Source: Lineus longissimus (taxonomy: Eukaryota > Nemertea > Pilidiophora > Heteronemertea > Lineidae). Taken from it: 64,000 nt of DNA. The stretch's first letter is position 1; each line of letters begins with the position of its first letter. Of this stretch, positions 51,896 to 64,000 are shown in pieces. The position numbers and the translations under genes are program-made. Where the stretch lies: contig NC_088320.1 in the NCBI RefSeq assembly GCF_910592395.1, forward strand, positions 13,640,501 to 13,704,500. Direction: 5' to 3'. The notes under the pieces are model-generated. The model did no database searches and had not been told where the DNA came from. It saw only the letters and a list, made by a program, of their open reading frames with translations.

Positions 51896-52765
51896 GGAGG
51901 ATTCCGCGGTGACGTCAAGGCTTTTCCAAGATGGCGCTGCAGATTGTAAACAAACTCGATCCACGGCCAAGGGAAAATCAAGTCATCAAATAAAGTTAGA
52001 TTTTTCGCATCAAATCAGAGTTATTAGTACTTTTCTGCTATGAAATAAGTCTTTAGACAATAAATTATCATTTGAATAATGAAAAGTGCTGTTTTGATGG
52101 GAAAAATAGGGTTTTTTAAACCGAAAAGCCGGGCACCGAACTTCCAAAATTAGCGAAGGTTTCAAAACAGTCTCCCAAATATGGGGCAATCTCTTCATTA
52201 CCATAATGGGATTTGGAGGCGTGGTTACAGATTTTACAAGTTCGAGACCTATAGAACCTAAAACTCGCATAGATCCCCATAGATCCCCTCTATTTGTCGA
52301 GTTAGCGCCCCTGTAAGATCATGCATTTTCGGACACTAGAACGAAATCTTCCTGCAGATATCGCGGTTTCGGTGATGATTTAAGGAGAAATTGACTGTTC
52401 TTAGTGTTGTATGGGACAGAAATGAGTTCATACTTCATGAATATATGAATATTTTATGATATGGGTGGGCTTCTAAGTCAAAACAATAACAAACTCAACT
52501 GCATCTCTACCGTGTATCGCGTAGTGCATTGCCTAGTGTATTTCATTGTGTATTTTAGCGGAGACATTATTTCCGTACTTTGGCCACGCCAAACGTCTTT
52601 TTTATTCGTGGAAGTTAATCTGATATGTAAGTTTTATTTTACACAGGAAGAAATCATACTAGGTATTGCAATATTTCATATCTATTGGTGTTTTTGTGTA
52701 CAGGAGCGCACCAGACAGTGGGACGTGGAGATGTGTTCAGTGCTGGTGCTGTCAGTAGACTGAAT
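51896..52765. other. Sequence without a supported gene
   Basis: AAGGAGGATTCCGCGGTGAC at 51894-51913 recurs as AAGGAGGATACCGCGGTGAC at 52798-52817 in the loop of the palindrome. No gene was found. Confidence 0.4.
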
Positions 52766-52867
52766 CTGATTGGCCATAGCGGTCATTCATATGGGACAAG
52801 GAGGATACCGCGGTGACGTCACATCACGTGATCACATCCCATATTACTGATCGCTATGGCCAATCAG
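52766..52867. repeat. Inverted repeat abutting the duplication boundary
   Basis: Arms 52766-52796 and 52837-52867 are 31 bases each (CTGATTGGCCATAGCGGTCA...), with about 28 pairs matching and a 40-base spacer. The right arm ends at the exact base before copy B starts. The spacer contains GGTGACGTCAC and CACGTGATCAC palindromes. Confidence 0.8.
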
Positions 52868-54726
52868 AGGATCTAGGAATATTAGAAATTATATGGCTTT
52901 TTGACATCGACAAACCCAAAATGTGCATCAAAAACAACCTGCACATTGATGGAATACCAGTTTTTCCTGTTTATATATATCTCCATCCTTACAACGAAGG
53001 TCCTAGAATCCAAATACATTGTATGCATTCGATCGACCATACCTTTAACACCGTGAAATCGAGGAATCTGGCAATAAAAAACAGATATAAATTGAGGAGT
53101 GTCATCTTGTTTCCGAAATTTGGTTCAGTGAGGTTGTTACCTCCGCAATTACTGGACTCATGGTTGGTTGGGAAATGTTGACAGTGACACCAGTATAACC
53201 TGATGGAATGATCCGCAAGCGTAAAAATTGTAAACTGGAGAGTCGCAAGCAACATTATCTCAGGGGCAGAGCGTAATTCCTCCTAGTTTCCGATTCGAGG
53301 TCATCCCTCGCAAGAAGAATGTTTGCTGATCAAACCGATATCGCTGATATAATTATGATACATTTTAGAAGTCCAGCGGATGGAGGCGATCGCGAAAACC
53401 CCTTGCCCTGCGAATTGCACGCCTGTGTTCAATTTCATGTTGCCTAGCCAATATCAACAAAATCATCTCCGACGAGCGCTGTGCTAAAAATGAACTGAAA
53501 GAAATATTCAACTTAGAGTTAAGACTGCCCCGGAGGTGTTTCGATTTGAGTGGTTTACCTGACTTAAGCATGTTTATGAATGACTTATTTTATGTAAGTA
53601 CCCCACCTAAACTAAAGATGTATTTTAGGTGCCCCACTTTGACTTATGTAGCTTTATGAATACGAGCCCAATCTACTGCGCCAGAGAAACTTTCAGTAAT
53701 AAAAAATCATCTCCGATATCCTTCCGGCTGAGTTTTGTTGATAATCCTGATTATGCTGATAGCTGGGGGAAGCATGTTGTATAGTAGTACTCTTTATGTA
53801 ATCTACCTTCTCGGTCTGGGAGTGAAATTGTTACCTGCTGTGCTGGCATTATCATGATAATGTTAACAACCTGAATCAAAATTGACCACAATCAAGCCAT
53901 AACTGGTACCAATGAGCCAAGAGGTACTTCCTCACGTAAATGTAGGATCATTCTCCAATGCACACATAATATACAAGCATATTTTCCTCTGCTACGATTG
54001 GCCTCCATTGGACCAAAACTCGTCGAGTCTGTTGTAATGTAACTCTGTTGTTATCTACTACTACTAGGTGAACGTTCATTTCTATTTCTGTCTTGAACCA
54101 ATCAAATCTGTCTGATGGCCGAAATCACCGCGCTTCAAATCACCCTTCTACACAAAAATAAACCTCACGACACAACACTTTTTCATATATTATAAGTAGA
54201 AGGAGAGAATCGATACTTGAAATGCGACATGTTTTGATTTTTTTCAATAGAAAGAGCATGAAAAGTCGAACATGTCCAATAGATTTCAGCTCATTCAGAT
54301 TCAAAGGCGGCCATTCCAAGCAGTGAAAGCGGGCCATCCCATTACACCACTACCACTGCGCCGGGGTATGGTGTACATGGTGTAGCATCTCAGTCAGTGA
54401 TGTTTGTTTGCTCTTTAGTGCAGATTGGCGGTAATGCATGAAAGAAAACCAAACCGAATCAAACCCGTAACCGCAACTAAGCACTATTCCACCACCAAGA
54501 ATGTAATAATATCGCCAAATTCACCAACAAATAAGCGTGCGCAGATCTATCATCAGCGAGTCGTGTTCGGAACAGTGCAGTCACATTACCAGCCACCCCG
54601 AATTGATGTCGTCCAAGCCCATTCCAGTGTAGTCCGTTAGGTCAATTCGATGAGGCCCCTGCAGCCCAGCTAACTCTCCAAAGAAGAGGTCACGATTTCG
54701 TCAGTTTCAATTTTGAAAGTGTATCA

Positions 54727-55961
54727 GGTAAAATGGGGTAATTGTAGCCCCTGTCTAATTGTAGCCCCTGACTATGTTTTTGATTCATATTCCAGTAACC
54801 ATGGCACCATTCAACCATCAGCCAAACCAAGCATGGATATGAAAGAGATGACTCTTGAATTTCACAACATAAATAGTTTTGGATTATGCAACGTGTTATG
54901 TAAGAGCTTTGGCTATAAGAAGTAAACAAATCATACACCTACACAAAAAAGTTGGGATCGAACTTTTTGCAGGTATGAATTTTCAAAACTTACAGAGCAT
55001 TGATATATTTGAAACTTGGTTCAGGTGATCAGTATTGAGTGTAGAGAATGTTGTATGCGGCATTTGATGTCATTATTAAAAGTAAAAATTTCAGAGAAAC
55101 TTTTCTGACCAAGGTACCCTCGGGATATTTGTAGCCCCTATTAATAGCTCAATATATCCTGTCATGAATCACGAAGTTTATGTACTACCAACAATGATAC
55201 ATTCGAGGTTTCATACCAGTTTATCTAACATTATTTCGAAATATAATATTTTCAAAGTTACTGGTGTCTCTAGTTAAAGCCACACCATTGACTAGATAGC
55301 AGCATTTCTTATGGTAAATGTACATTGCATTACCATTAAAGTGATGCCAGCTATAATTGGGATTGATACATGACCCGTCCCTGAAACTAAAGTTTTTAAC
55401 GGCGCAGGACAACTCCGTCAGTCAATTCAGAATATCAGAAGCTGTTGTCTGACACAAGGTGTAATGTACAACAGATCTAGAGGTGATAAATAGAACTTTG
55501 TGTATTATTACCAGTTTAAAAACAGTCGGATTTGCGACGACATTGTTTAAATTGTTTGTAAGTGATTACATCGAACATCACTTGATGTGTTCAATGAATA
55601 CCTTTTGATACCAGCAAAATCACGTTGTCAACCTATATTGTAATGATACTAAATGTTTTATTACCATTAAAGACCATAAACCTGTGAAAAAGTGTTCTTA
55701 TGCATAAAAAACAAGTAATTCGAAATTTCAGTCAGGGGCTACAGTTACCCCAAAGCCACGAGGTAATTGTAGCCCCTGACCACATGTCTTGAATTGCCTC
55801 TCAGAAGCATTGTTTTAGACAAAATGCTCTGAATTACAGGCAATATTATTGGAAGAGGTGCAACTACAAGATCCAGGCCGGTTTTTGTGAATCTGCTGGG
55901 AAACCTCTTGCGTAACCAAGGTTATAGGTGAAAAAGGGGCTACAACTACCCAATTTTACCT
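54727..55961 (+). mobile_element. Non-autonomous inverted-repeat element, copy 3
   Basis: Duplicate of 32905-34133 within copy B; same ends and internal words. Confidence 0.75.
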
Positions 55962-58900
55962 TGCCTATATTTGTCGCATGCAACCATGATCGCAGGTCCC
56001 TGTGAAAAAGCACTAGTTTGCTTTAAGTTCATTGATCTGAATCACAATAGCTAGGTAACTGTATGAACATGGTGCGTATGGTACAGTATTATTCTATTCC
56101 GTGATATCGCTTTTCAAGGCAATCGATGTCAAAATAAGCATATAATACTCATGCATTGTTTTCTTTTAATCAATCATGTGTTGTTATTGATTAAACGTTG
56201 TCTATGTCATCGCAATCTATTGGATTTGTGTATCACAGATGCCAATTCAGAGAGGTGACTCAACATGCTTGTTTTGTAAACACCTTTATACTGATCAGCG
56301 CCTCTTGTAGGGATCGAGCTTTGATGTTGTGGCGGCAAACGATTGTTTCCGACATTATTTCCCCGCCAGCAGAGCCACATCAACAGACCGGCGGCATTAG
56401 AGCCGTTGATCAGGAAAGAGGCCATAACTGTGCTTCGGAATTGGATCCGAGTGTTGCTAAAATATCTTCAAAACCTGCGACGGTTTTCAATTCTAAAATA
56501 CCTACCTTTTCTAGCCACCAAAATTTGTGTGATCAACATTATCTTCCGATTTTCCCATCTCGCTCCGGTCCGCTCACCAAGCATTTTGCACAACGGATTT
56601 CAGCAAACGATGACTTACTTTAAAGAGTAAGTAGAAAGCATTCGAAATACCGTTTACCGGTGAGACACTAACTCGATATATCACAAGTGACAACATTTCT
56701 GTGCCGAAATGTTGCCACATAACCTATATCGGAGATTTAAAGCGCCGTTCAAGGGGCAAATATCTTGGCGCCAAAAACAGACGTCGGCCATGTTTGGGAA
56801 AATCACGTCATTAAACGTAAAATCCGAGAAAAACGTCCTCGTATCGCCGACGTGTCGAGTACTTGGGTGGCACTACACAGTGCGGGGGACGGCAGCGTCA
56901 AATAGGCACGAGGTAGTCTTTCAGTTCCTGTTGGGGTCTATTCATACATCACAGGCACCATAATCTATACATTTCTGGGTTCATATTAATCCAGAGAAGA
57001 AGTCTACAACATTTTCATTGCATTTATTCATAAGTGCACCGATGGGCGGCGCCACATTTGACACCACTCGGATCTTGAAAATGGTAAATATTTTACCAAG
57101 GAATGGCATGATGTGTGCGATCTTCAGACGGGCCTCAATTGGTACAAAATGAATGATTTGGGAATAACATTACCACCGGCAGATAGCCAAATGCATCTAG
57201 TTTCTTTATTTGTTGTGAAAACGTGGGGTCATCTCGGCTATGTTTTCGCTATATGGCCAAGAATTCGGACGAGGATAATTGACACTTGCACAACTGCGCC
57301 CAACCTCGCGTGGCAGATGAAAGGTATGTTACATATTGAGGTCAAACTGAGCATTGAGACCCGCTTCAAATGGCACAGATGCTAGGCTCATAAAATCGCC
57401 AAAGATCCCTCTGCCTATGGAAACAAAGACCAAGGCGTCAAAGTAAATAGTATTTGGAACAGGATGGACCCATTCATGAACATGGAAACGACCTGCGTCT
57501 TAAGAACTACATTTCTCTTGGTGGGGGGGGGGGGGGGGGACGGACCCCGTCCCCACTGTGTAGTGCCACCTTGCGAAATGTACGTACCTCGGCGCAATAG
57601 AGGTCGATATAACGTAACATACAATTTTGTGACGTCGTACGATGTAAATGGCACCCTTCATGGACCAGTGCGGTTCTTTTGGCGGGAATACAAGTTGCCT
57701 CATCATGACGAGCCGTGTTTGACACATACATTTAGCATTTGGGCTCATATGCTGCAGAAAATTATCATTTATGAAGCGGCTGTGGTTGGGATGAACTTTT
57801 GAATGGATTAAAGCGCAGGGACAAGCTGTAATGATCAATTTGAAGTAGGTTTGATGAAAATCAAAGAGAAATTGTGAACTGTAGAGCGATTTTCTAGATT
57901 TCTGAACATCTCGGACCAAACTAATATGAAAAGTCAAGGACTTAGTGCGCCCCCTTTAGGTCGGGGAGCACCCCCTAACCCCCTACGATAGCATAACGTT
58001 TTTACCCAGTACAATGGAGGGGAAATCCTCCAAACCCCCCTTGTTGGGACAATCCATAGTTCCTTCCGACATATTTTTGTTTTGGTAATACATTGTCCAT
58101 ACTGAGTGTAAGTCACTGTTATATATTATCCGGGGGACACCCCCCCCCCATTTTAGCCTTGCTGCCAGGCAGATTATTCATCATTCCTTCCCTCAAGCTT
58201 TTAAGAGAGTTCATATTTGTTCCAATCATGGCAAATTGGTTTCACGGATGCTACAAGCCTATACCAGGCCTCGAGATGAAATTCACCTCTATGGATCTCT
58301 TATGGTTGGGATCTTAGAGGTGATTTACAGGCTTCAAATCCTTGTTGCATTTCAAATCGAGAGCAGGAAGTCTACTAGGTGTTATAAGAAACAGACTATA
58401 ACAAAAATCACCCAATTGAACTACAGGCCCTGTGATGTAATCACCTGGTATGGTAATGTGCCATGATTGGTTAGCATGATTATAGGCCAATGTTTATTTA
58501 CATAATACAAAGGAATAAAGTTCACCCATGACTAATAATGATAAATTCATTTTGAATTTACATCATATTTAGGCATTAATTTCATGACTGGCTTGGCCCT
58601 ACTGATGCCTTTAGCTTGTATAAGTCACTAATCTTGTTAAAGCCAAGGGAACGACAAACCTTATAGACAGGATAGTATAACATCGTCCGCTAGGGTGCAG
58701 AAATTCGCTCATTCATGGATCTCTAGCCAACATGCTCGCGCAATCGGCGTTTGGATTATGATTATGATTTTGCTTGTGAAACGCTGCTAAATACAAATAA
58801 TGTGTTTAGTTATGTTTGCATTTTATATCGGGGGTGGTTCGAAAATTGAAATTAATTCAATAATTGAATAATTAGGGCCTACAGCCAACCAAGGGCAATT

Positions 58901-60026
58901 AAATATGCGACTCCGAGGAGCTACCTGGTGACGAGATGGTTGGTGATGAGATTAGTTCTACCCCGCAATAAAATCGGCGCCATTTTGATATCAAAAGTGC
59001 GACAAGAAAATATTTCTTGGTATATGGATTCGATTGACCAAATAAGGAAAATATTTCCCAACGTGTAAAGCTTACGCGCCCCCACCTAAGGGGGGGGGGG
59101 GGGGCGTATATTTTTTTGTTCGCATGGATGATGTTCTTAATCCTTTGATACAAGTGTTGTTACAATTACATGTGGCACCATAAAACCAGAACTTACTTGG
59201 TCTCAGCTAATTGTTGTGTCAGGCATTTTGCCGACGAATGTTTAGGGTCACTACTGGCTGCAGATCACCGTATGTAGTTTTTACACAAATTACCCTATAG
59301 GCACAGATCCGTCAGACATTCTATGAAAAACATCAAAATTTGCCACAAAAAGTACAAACTTCTCCAAAATCATGGGAAGTGTCCGCAAGGAATGCTTTTG
59401 CTTTAAAGTGAAGTCGCCACCACTTAAAATTCCATCAAGAGCCAGTTTTTAGAAGAAGCAGACAGTGGGTGAGAAAATGACCGTCTCAGATTGGCTGATT
59501 TTTTTGGGTAAAAGGCCTATGGGTAGATAGAAAAATCCTGAAATTCCAGGTTCCTAAATCCAGCAGTTTTTTTTCTAGGGCCTCTCTGGAACAGTTTATG
59601 TGGACACTGATTCCTTAGGAGTTAAAGTCCCTTTTTTCTGTGGGTGATATACAGAAAGAAGAAGTGAACAAAATAACATATTTTCAATTTGACTGAGTGA
59701 TTTATTTCGATAATGATTTACATCATTGGTTCCTCGGCCGTAGAACAACCAGCCTTTGGTTCGTCGCGAGTCTCCGCATCCCCAGCATCACCTCTCACCG
59801 AGCCATTGTCTTCAACTCGTTCGCCGATCCTCGAAACAACCCGATACCAGAGTATCCCTTTGTCAAGCTGAAATAGGAAGACTAGATAATATACGGTATC
59901 CGATTCGTCAATGAACAGACTCCATGAGGTCAACACTACTAACTTAAATTATAATATAGTCCTGACGGCCCTCAATTTCAATGTGATATATTGGAAATAA
60001 TGTGAAGTGTACGTCTTAGAGACCAC

Positions 60027-61050
60027 CATTCCTAGGTATTGTTGTTCCATAGACTACCACACCTAGCAACTAATGTCTTATGAGACACCTATCCCTAGGT
60101 TGGACAGTCCATTGGACATTAGTAACCGTGTTCACAGTCCGGATACATTCAAAACTAGAGATAAGTGTCCAATGAACTTCTATTCCTAGCTACGAGAGTC
60201 CGATGGACATTGAATCACGCGTTCAGTATCCGGGGACATTAAATCCTAGGTACTAAGGTCCAAACTACTCCTATTCCTAGAGTTAAAGGTCCGGACGATT
60301 GAACTCAGAAGATTTTAACCACTCGGTTGGCTAAGATTCCAATTTTTTCCTAATCTGATTCATTAAATGGGAGAACCTGGATAACTCAATCACATGCACT
60401 ATAAAGTAAAACGCCTACTTTGTAGTTTTTTAGCGGCAACTCGCCGAAGAACTCGCTTCTGGTTTGCATTTGCTTTAGCGGGGTATTTTCTAAACGACAA
60501 ATACCGAAAAACTTCCGCTGGAGAACTGATGTTTCTCGGCCGTGTTGCGCGTGTCCTCTCCATTTCGAATGGCAGAGCATTGGCTAGGCGGAGCATTTTA
60601 TAGCAACTTTTGATAGTACTTACGCAACACATTTTTTTATTAAGATGACGAAATTGTCATATGAAAAAAAGAAAAAAAGAGAGTCAATCGCGCCGATACT
60701 AACCGTTGTATTATGTTATTACAGTAACTAAAAAGGAAAATCGCCAAGGCCACAAGACTCTCAACCATGAACCAGGCACTGTTCCACTGCGCCATGAGAG
60801 CCGAAGAAAATGACCCGATTTTTAGCCTACCTATTCCTACAATCAAATACCATGTCACATTACGCGACTATTTATATAAGGAATGGGCATTATCTGCGTG
60901 GGACTTTATGCGCTGTTACTGCTGTAAAAGCGATCAATGTCCCTAGTGGCTAAAGTCCGCATGTCCCTATATAGGACCAGGGATAGATGTCCGGTAAAGA
61001 CTATTATCCGGAGGACCCCCATCCCTGGGAACAGGGGTCCGGACTATTTA
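60027..61050. mobile_element. Candidate CCTAGG/GTCC-array element (copy B)
   Basis: Duplicate of 38191-39210. Confidence 0.45.
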
Positions 61051-62129
61051 AGGGTTAGACGTGTGTAACTTCTCATTAATAAATTTCAGGGCCTATTCAT
61101 ATTCTGTGAAGATTTACATGAAGGACCTGAATCTGTCTATTCAGTAATTAATCGCTGTTTTAAGCTAAACACCCTTACGTTACTACACCAATCGACTTTA
61201 CCTAAACCAGCAGAAACACGCAAAGACATAAACTATAACCTCACCAACGGATGATGAGTCAACTTTTGCCAATATGCTAATATTCCCAGCTGACATTTTA
61301 ACCAAATTGGGTACCTACATAATTCACCATAGCAAAGACAGTTACTACACGACTAATTGGGGACACATAGTTAATGCTTACAAAATTCCATTCTAGTTGG
61401 CTGGATTTACCGCTGTCCCAGACTCCGCAATCATATTCGTCAACATTTTCAACGAGGCCGTTATTGAATTAGATCACATCGTTGTCGCCAGCTCGACCAC
61501 TCTTTCTAAAAACCTAGGCTTAGTTTTACTCAGGTTCACAGATATGCCCCACATCAATCAATAATCAAGGAGTGCGTCCAATTGTTTTATAGACCAACGG
61601 CCGATCTCGAAACTAAGATTGTGTCGTCTGCATACATCATACAAAATACAGAAGACAGAATTTCGCCTTGTTGCAGACCAGAAACACTGGTGAACTCGTT
61701 ACTCATTTCACCATTTCATCTGACCGTTGAACACAAGCACTTTGCATGGAGTTTAAAATACCGAACATTTTACCTTTAAGACCATATTTCATAAGCTTAT
61801 ACAATAGACCTTTTTTGTCAAACGCTCGTGAGTAATCGACAAAGCAACAGTATAACCGTTCGTTTATATTGACAGATCGCTCGACCATGCTTCTAAGTGT
61901 GAACGCTACATCTAGTGTACCAAGTCCTGGTTTAAAAACCAAACTGACCATTGCAAAGCATATTCTGTCCTTGAGACCAATTCATAGGTCTGGCATTTAG
62001 TACGGAGGTATACATTTCACCTAAATTACTAATCAGAGAGATGCCACGATAATTAGTAATCTCATTAGCACCGTTTTCTTATGTAACGGCACAATAACAG
62101 CATTGCTCCAAAGCTTTGGGTAGGTGCCT

Positions 62130-62228
62130 GTATAGTACCCCCTGGTATATGGCACGGCTTAGGCCATGAGGGAATTCCTTTATGGCCCAGTGGTTGGCGC
62201 GTTGGCCCCAGAGTGGAAGTTAAGCTAT
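62130..62228 (+). mobile_element. Copy-B-specific SINE-like insertion
   Basis: About 100 bases absent from copy A. They contain TATGGCCCAGTGGTTGGCGC, an A-box-like tRNA start. The flanks GGTGCCTGT and GCGCCTAC look like a diverged target duplication of the single GGCGCCTAC in copy A. No B box is seen, so a 5' fragment. Confidence 0.5.
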
Positions 62229-62266
62229 GCGCCTACAGAGAACACACGATTGAATAACTTATTTAA

Positions 62267-62595
62267 AGGGAACTGAAACCGCCAAGCCAGTTCGTATGAC
62301 CTCGTTTTCATTTCCCGCGTATGGGGTGATCAGAACGAGGCATGAATGAAACGTGGCGCCTAGCTGTCAATCATTGAGTGACGTCACTACTATGGAATTT
62401 ACTACGAAAACTCATGAATGAAAGATCGCATGACTCACGTGATTCTCACATGATTCTCAACAAATTGAACTGCGCATGCTCGGGCACTGGGGGCGGAGCT
62501 ACAAATCTGAGCTCGAATAGGAAGTTGGAAGTTTGACTTTCTCGGGCGGTGAAAGTCGAAAAGTTGAATAAATCGCTCGGCGGTTCCAGTTCCCT
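62267..62595. mobile_element. TTAA-flanked MITE (copy B)
   Basis: Duplicate of 40324-40658 with TTAA at 62263-62266 and 62596-62599. Confidence 0.75.
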
Positions 62596-63552
62596 TTAAG
62601 ACCGGTAACAACATTACATTGTTTTCCAGTATACATTCATTTAGGATACTGTCCTCCGCCGGAGCCTTATTTCTATCCAACTTATAGCGATAGCGCTAAG
62701 AAGCCCAGCATCACTAAAGACAGCTCAGGCGTGTTGACTATGTAAGTCAAGTTCGCTGCTATTTTATTTTCTACCTGAAGTTGTCATGGAACTCATTAGC
62801 GACCAGTGTGTTACGGGGTCCGGCTTCTTTCTATTTTAGAATTTTGAAATATTTTCTAGGATTGCGTTTTGTCAGCACCTGCATTGAAAGAGACAGCCTA
62901 CTTAAACTCCCTTTTCTCAGCTAGTAACAGTTCGTAGGCGGGCTTAGACCGGCTTCTTTTGAACTCCTTTAGCGCAGCCTTGTTGAATTTCATTTTATCA
63001 TAACATTCGCGTTTGAACCAGTTGGGAGCGTCTCCTAACGAAAACACAAGAGTAAACTTTTCAGGAAAAATACGTGTCCCCAATTGGGTGTCATGCGGTA
63101 GTAACGAGATCGACATAATGATTGACTCCCAATTCATTCGCTGGAATGAGCTGTAGGTCTTCTGTAAGTTTTTTTTATTGTGTTCTCAAGGTCATTTTAA
63201 AATTGATTAGCATGTGCATCGTTCCGTGCCACTCGATCATACGAAGTGCGAGCTTTGAAATTGTTGATAGGAGTGGCAGCTTTAGAATTAACACCAGCAA
63301 TAAAACAGCTAATAGGAGCATGGTTAGACGTTGTGCTTAGGTCAACCGCTTCGAATGACTCGACGAAACTAGTGCTATGATGGATGTGCCATTATGGGTA
63401 AAGCATGTGAACATTCAACTATCGTGGTTTGTATCTCCATTCAGAATTGACAAGCCGCATGAGCCACATCAATAAAGAAGACTTCCACCCTGAGCATTCA
63501 CATTCATAAATCTTCAGAACTCCTGTCATCGGAAAATGAATCATCAGAGAAT

Positions 63553-64000
63553 TCTTCTTCTTTTCGGCGTTCGCCCAGCACTTGGAGCTGATTTTCTCCA
63601 GGGAGTTTTCTTGTTCCAAGGCGGGATGACTGTTTATGCGTGACACTACGGTTATGCGCCAATTGGGTTTTTTGGCCTAGTGAATCCGACTTCGGCGAAA
63701 GGCTGAGTCCACGCAAGCTACTCATGTTTCACTTGGTGGGGTCTTGAACCTGCCCTGGCATACACGCAAGATACAAGGAACCTCGGTTTTAATTTTTAAT
63801 GTCTCATTCGAAGGACTGTGAAGAGCCAGGAATTTTATATCCTTGAAAAGCCACGCCGGTGTACCAACGATAGCAGTCCTAGGATTAGTTGTCCCCAAAA
63901 CAAAACACGGGTATTGTCAACGGTTATGGTCAGGGTTAGTCGTATACTCGTAAAAAGAGAACACCAAGCCTTAATCAGCTTTTACAATAGAAAGCGGACT
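63553..64000 (-). mobile_element. Older SINE copy with the 173-bp insertion (copy B, partial)
   Basis: Duplicate of 41614-42061; the insertion begins at 63860 and the window ends inside it. Confidence 0.7.

Larger units (their letters stand above)
61485..63160 (-). mobile_element. Decayed LINE reverse transcriptase (copy B)
   Basis: Duplicate of 39650-41220, with the same FVDYSRAFD and YADDT motifs. Split by the MITE at 62267-62595 and by an extra SINE-like insertion. Confidence 0.7.
52868..64000 (+). repeat. Large duplication, copy B (cut by window edge)
   Basis: Same content as 31031-42061: inverted-repeat element, unassigned frames, CCTAGG/GTCC element, LINE with MITE, SINE with insertion. 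Differences include extra bases at about 61075, a 10-base loss at about 61390, a 20-base loss at about 54214, and a 0.1-kb insertion at 62130-62228. Confidence 0.95.

Overview
This window is nuclear DNA of an invertebrate animal, most likely a marine lophotrochozoan. I infer this from an intronless rhodopsin-type neuropeptide-like GPCR, a Polinton/Maverick, Penelope-like, CR1-like and L1-like retroelements, a tRNA-derived SINE, several MITE-like families and telomere-like TTAGGG runs. The species cannot be fixed from the sequence. Most of the window is mobile DNA; only a few host-type reading frames can be supported.

Layout. 1-245 is the end of a Penelope-like element. 420-1454 (minus) is a GPCR. 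2739-3848 (minus) is a decayed pogo/Tc5-type transposase. 4506-23840 is a PIF/Harbinger element (19-bp inverted ends, CTG target duplication) split by a complete Polinton at 5056-23440. The Polinton has AG...CT ends, inverted repeats of about 200 bp and a perfect 6-bp target duplication (GCCGAC). 24312-31030 holds a SINE with a 14-bp target duplication, an L1-like fragment, a hairpin-rich MITE, a CR1-like LINE and a 1.36-kb inverted-repeat element. 31031-42061 is repeated at high identity as 52868-64000, which fits a tandem duplication of a 21.8-kb unit cut by the window edge. Unique sequence at 42147-52765 holds two unrecognised reading frames (46964-47887 plus; 51139-51663 minus).

The Polinton is the richest part. 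It codes for a protein-primed family B DNA polymerase, a retrovirus-like integrase with a chromodomain, an A32-like packaging ATPase, a double jelly-roll major capsid protein, a minor capsid (penton-like) protein, an HNH-type protein, and about nine membrane or unknown proteins. The polymerase would copy the element, the integrase would insert it, and the ATPase and capsid proteins point to a virion stage. I found no adenain-like protease. Two genes carry in-frame stop codons, so this copy is probably recently inactivated.

The most striking finding is a short repeat confined to the Polinton, about 30 copies. Its 30-bp unit is two 11-nt hairpins, a TGA spacer and a 5-nt linker. It sits in frame inside at least eight genes, including the polymerase palm, in four different reading registers, and it forms clusters at all three convergent gene junctions. 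It behaves like a protein-coding palindromic mini-element, comparable to the Rickettsia palindromic elements, and may also serve as a bidirectional RNA 3'-end signal. I know of no such family described in Polintons.
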